Below, piece by piece: positions 62,631-64,000 of a DNA stretch of 64,000 nt. Source of the stretch: Paenibacillus sp. FSL R5-0912 (GTDB lineage Bacteria > Bacillota > Bacilli > Paenibacillales > Paenibacillaceae). The stretch spans positions 6,634,001 to 6,698,000 of the forward strand of contig NZ_CP009282.1 in the NCBI RefSeq assembly GCF_000758605.1, given 5' to 3'. A program made the translations under genes and the position numbers. Position 1 is the first letter of the stretch. The number at the start of each line of letters is the position of its first letter. The notes under the pieces are model-generated. The model had not been told where the DNA came from. It made no database searches and saw only the letters and a list, made by a program, of their open reading frames with translations.

Positions 62631-62912
62631 ATGAAGCTGGGAATCATTACTGGACACGTTGTGGCTACGCGAAAAGATGAGAATCTCGTCGGAGCCAAGC
62701 TGCTGATCGTACAGCCCATTCTCCCTGACGGGACGCCTGCCGGACAGCTGATTATTGCTGTCGACACCGTTGGCGCAGGCATCGGGGAGACCATTATCTA
62801 TGCAGTGGGCAGCGTCGCTTCGAGGGCGTCAACGCATCCAAATGCCCCTATAGATGCCGCAATTGTCGGAATCGTAGATAGTGTGGATTGTCCCAGAGCA
62901 GGAGGATTGTAG
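62631..62912 (+). CDS. BMC-P vertex protein (EutN/CcmL family)
   Basis: 93 residues: 'LGIITGHVVATRKDENLVGAKLLIVQP', 'IAVDTVGAGIGETIIYAVGSVAS', 'IDAAIVGIVDSVD'. Pentamers of this family cap the vertices of the polyhedral shell, so a closed compartment is expected. AGAGGTG precedes ATG 62631. Confidence 0.95.
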   Translation: MKLGIITGHVVATRKDENLVGAKLLIVQPILPDGTPAGQLIIAVDTVGAGIGETIIYAVGSVASRASTHPNAPIDAAIVGIVDSVDCPRAGGL

Positions 62913-64000
62913 ATGATGCTGACTACCGATATCAAAGATGCGATTCAGCGGCGACGGATGATTGATGTGCTGCTATCCGGCCAGCTCCATGCCGACCTGG
63001 TGCTGAAGGGCGGCTATATTATCAACGTAATCACCCGGGAGATCTACCCCGGGGATGTAGCAATTAAAGGTGACCGGATTCTGCTTGTCGGCGAGGCTGA
63101 TAAACTGATCGGTCCCTCCACAGTAGTAGAGGATATGCGCGGCAAATTCATCAGTCCGGGCTTCATCGATTCACATATGCATTTTGAAAGTGCAATGCTG
63201 ACGGTTACTGAGTTCTCCAAGCTGTCGATTCCAACCGGAACAACCACGCTGGTGGCTGATCCCCATGAGATTGGCAATGTACTGGGCGTTCCCGGAATGA
63301 AGGCCATGATTGAAGAAGCGAAGACCTTGCCGAACCGCGTGCTGTTCACCGTCCCGTGCCTTACACCCGATGTGCCCGGCCTCGAGACCGCAGGCGCAGA
63401 TATCGGCTCCAAGGATATGCAGGAACTGCTGAATGACGACCATGTTCAGGGAATCGGTGAACTGCAGGGGTTCAGCAATGTCCATCCTGTATACCGCAAC
63501 GCTCCTTACCTGATCGATGATCTGCTCGCTTCCGTCTCCTATGCCAAGGCTATCGGCAAAAGCATTGAGGGCAACGCCCCCGGCCTGTTCGGCCAGGAGC
63601 TGGCTGCCCATATCATCTGCGGCGGAGGCCATATCTCCTGCCACGAGACAACAACCAAGGAAGAAATGATGGAGAAGCTGCGCTACGGGGTCAGTGTATT
63701 CATGCGCGAAGGCTCCTCGCAGCGCAATATGGCGGAGTGCATCCGGGCAATCACCGAGGAAGGTATGGATTCCCGGCGGGCCATTCTGGTCTCCGACGAC
63801 ATGGTGCCGGAGGATCTGCTGAAGCACGGCCATATGAATGATATCATCCGCCGGACGATTGCCGTCGGTATTGATCCGGTTGAGGCGATTCAGATGGCCA
63901 CGATCAATCCGGCCACCCATTTCGGCTTCCAGGATATCGGCGTGCTGGCCCCAGGCAAGAAGGCCGATATCGCGGTCATCAGCGACCTGACGAACATGAC
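62913..64000 (+). CDS. Adenine-deaminase-family amidohydrolase, 3' end outside window
   Basis: At least 362 residues visible; GGAGG lies seven bases before ATG 62913. A metal-dependent amidohydrolase: H88-x-H90 (SHMH), 'TTTLVADPHEIGNVLG', E183 (GIGELQ). Two hallmark positions differ from adenine deaminases as I know them: the GHAPG His is N221 (EGNAPGL), and SDHE is SCHE with C243. 'TIGVDPVEA'-type and 'GVLAPGKKADIAVI' segments follow normally. It may deaminate adenine or hydrolyse another purine-like ring. It starts at the BMC-P stop codon. Confidence 0.85.
   Translation, partial: MMLTTDIKDAIQRRRMIDVLLSGQLHADLVLKGGYIINVITREIYPGDVAIKGDRILLVGEADKLIGPSTVVEDMRGKFISPGFIDSHMHFESAMLTVTEFSKLSIPTGTTTLVADPHEIGNVLGVPGMKAMIEEAKTLPNRVLFTVPCLTPDVPGLETAGADIGSKDMQELLNDDHVQGIGELQGFSNVHPVYRNAPYLIDDLLASVSYAKAIGKSIEGNAPGLFGQELAAHIICGGGHISCHETTTKEEMMEKLRYGVSVFMREGSSQRNMAECIRAITEEGMDSRRAILVSDDMVPEDLLKHGHMNDIIRRTIAVGIDPVEAIQMATINPATHFGFQDIGVLAPGKKADIAVISDLTNM

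Overview
The window looks like a chromosomal piece of a Paenibacillus-type Firmicute. Supporting signs are a small acid-soluble spore protein gene (sspI), a LiaFSR cell-envelope stress operon, YwmB, several YesM/YesN-type two-component systems beside lipoprotein-dependent sugar ABC transporters, AGGAGG-type ribosome binding sites almost everywhere, and many short palindromic intergenic repeats. All functional calls are from reading the sequence; no searches were run.

Layout. 1-521: leader and tandem promoters of an rRNA operon that runs off the left edge on the minus strand. 522-6516: a two-domain protein of unknown role, a frameshifted gene, an rRNA/tRNA methyltransferase (ysgA-like), a KtrA/KtrC potassium channel regulator, sspI and release factor 3. 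6897-11157: zwf, ywmB and a MATE exporter. 11226-15958: a seven-gene minus-strand Lia/Psp envelope-stress cluster. 16233-21246: a two-component system with an FtsX-type ABC exporter, likely for peptide antibiotic sensing and detoxification. 21258-26620: a decayed IS1182-type element, an XRE regulator with 28-residue repeats, an EamA exporter with its Lrp regulator, and an intact-looking IS3-type element. 26898-33113: a GbsR-like regulator divergent from a Ugp-like ABC transporter plus HAD phosphatase, SMR exporter and metallophosphoesterase. 33435-35301: an AT-rich broken subtilisin gene. 35452-37780: metQ-metI-metN, with metN apparently starting at ATT. 38157-47004: an LplABC-type transporter with one YesM kinase and two YesN regulators.

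47122-64000 is the most unusual part. It holds ubiX, a purine-nucleoside import and cleavage operon (BmpA/NupN lipoprotein, ATPase, two permeases, nucleoside hydrolase, ADP-ribosylglycohydrolase-fold protein), an AraC regulator, and an operon with a UbiD-type decarboxylase, three BMC-H shell proteins, one BMC-P vertex protein, a putative scaffold with an encapsulation-peptide-like N-terminus, a conserved compartment accessory protein and an adenine-deaminase-family amidohydrolase cut by the right edge. I read this as a bacterial microcompartment for purine or related heterocycle breakdown. ubiX and ubiD, 9 kb apart, carry homologous leader RNAs that end in intrinsic terminators, with a compensatory base-pair change and a mutually exclusive P1/terminator arrangement: a candidate riboswitch. 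A 24-bp promoter-upstream block is also shared between the promoter before the DUF2294 gene and ubiX and the promoter of the ubiD operon. Together they suggest one co-regulated system tying prenyl-FMN supply to a microcompartment decarboxylase.
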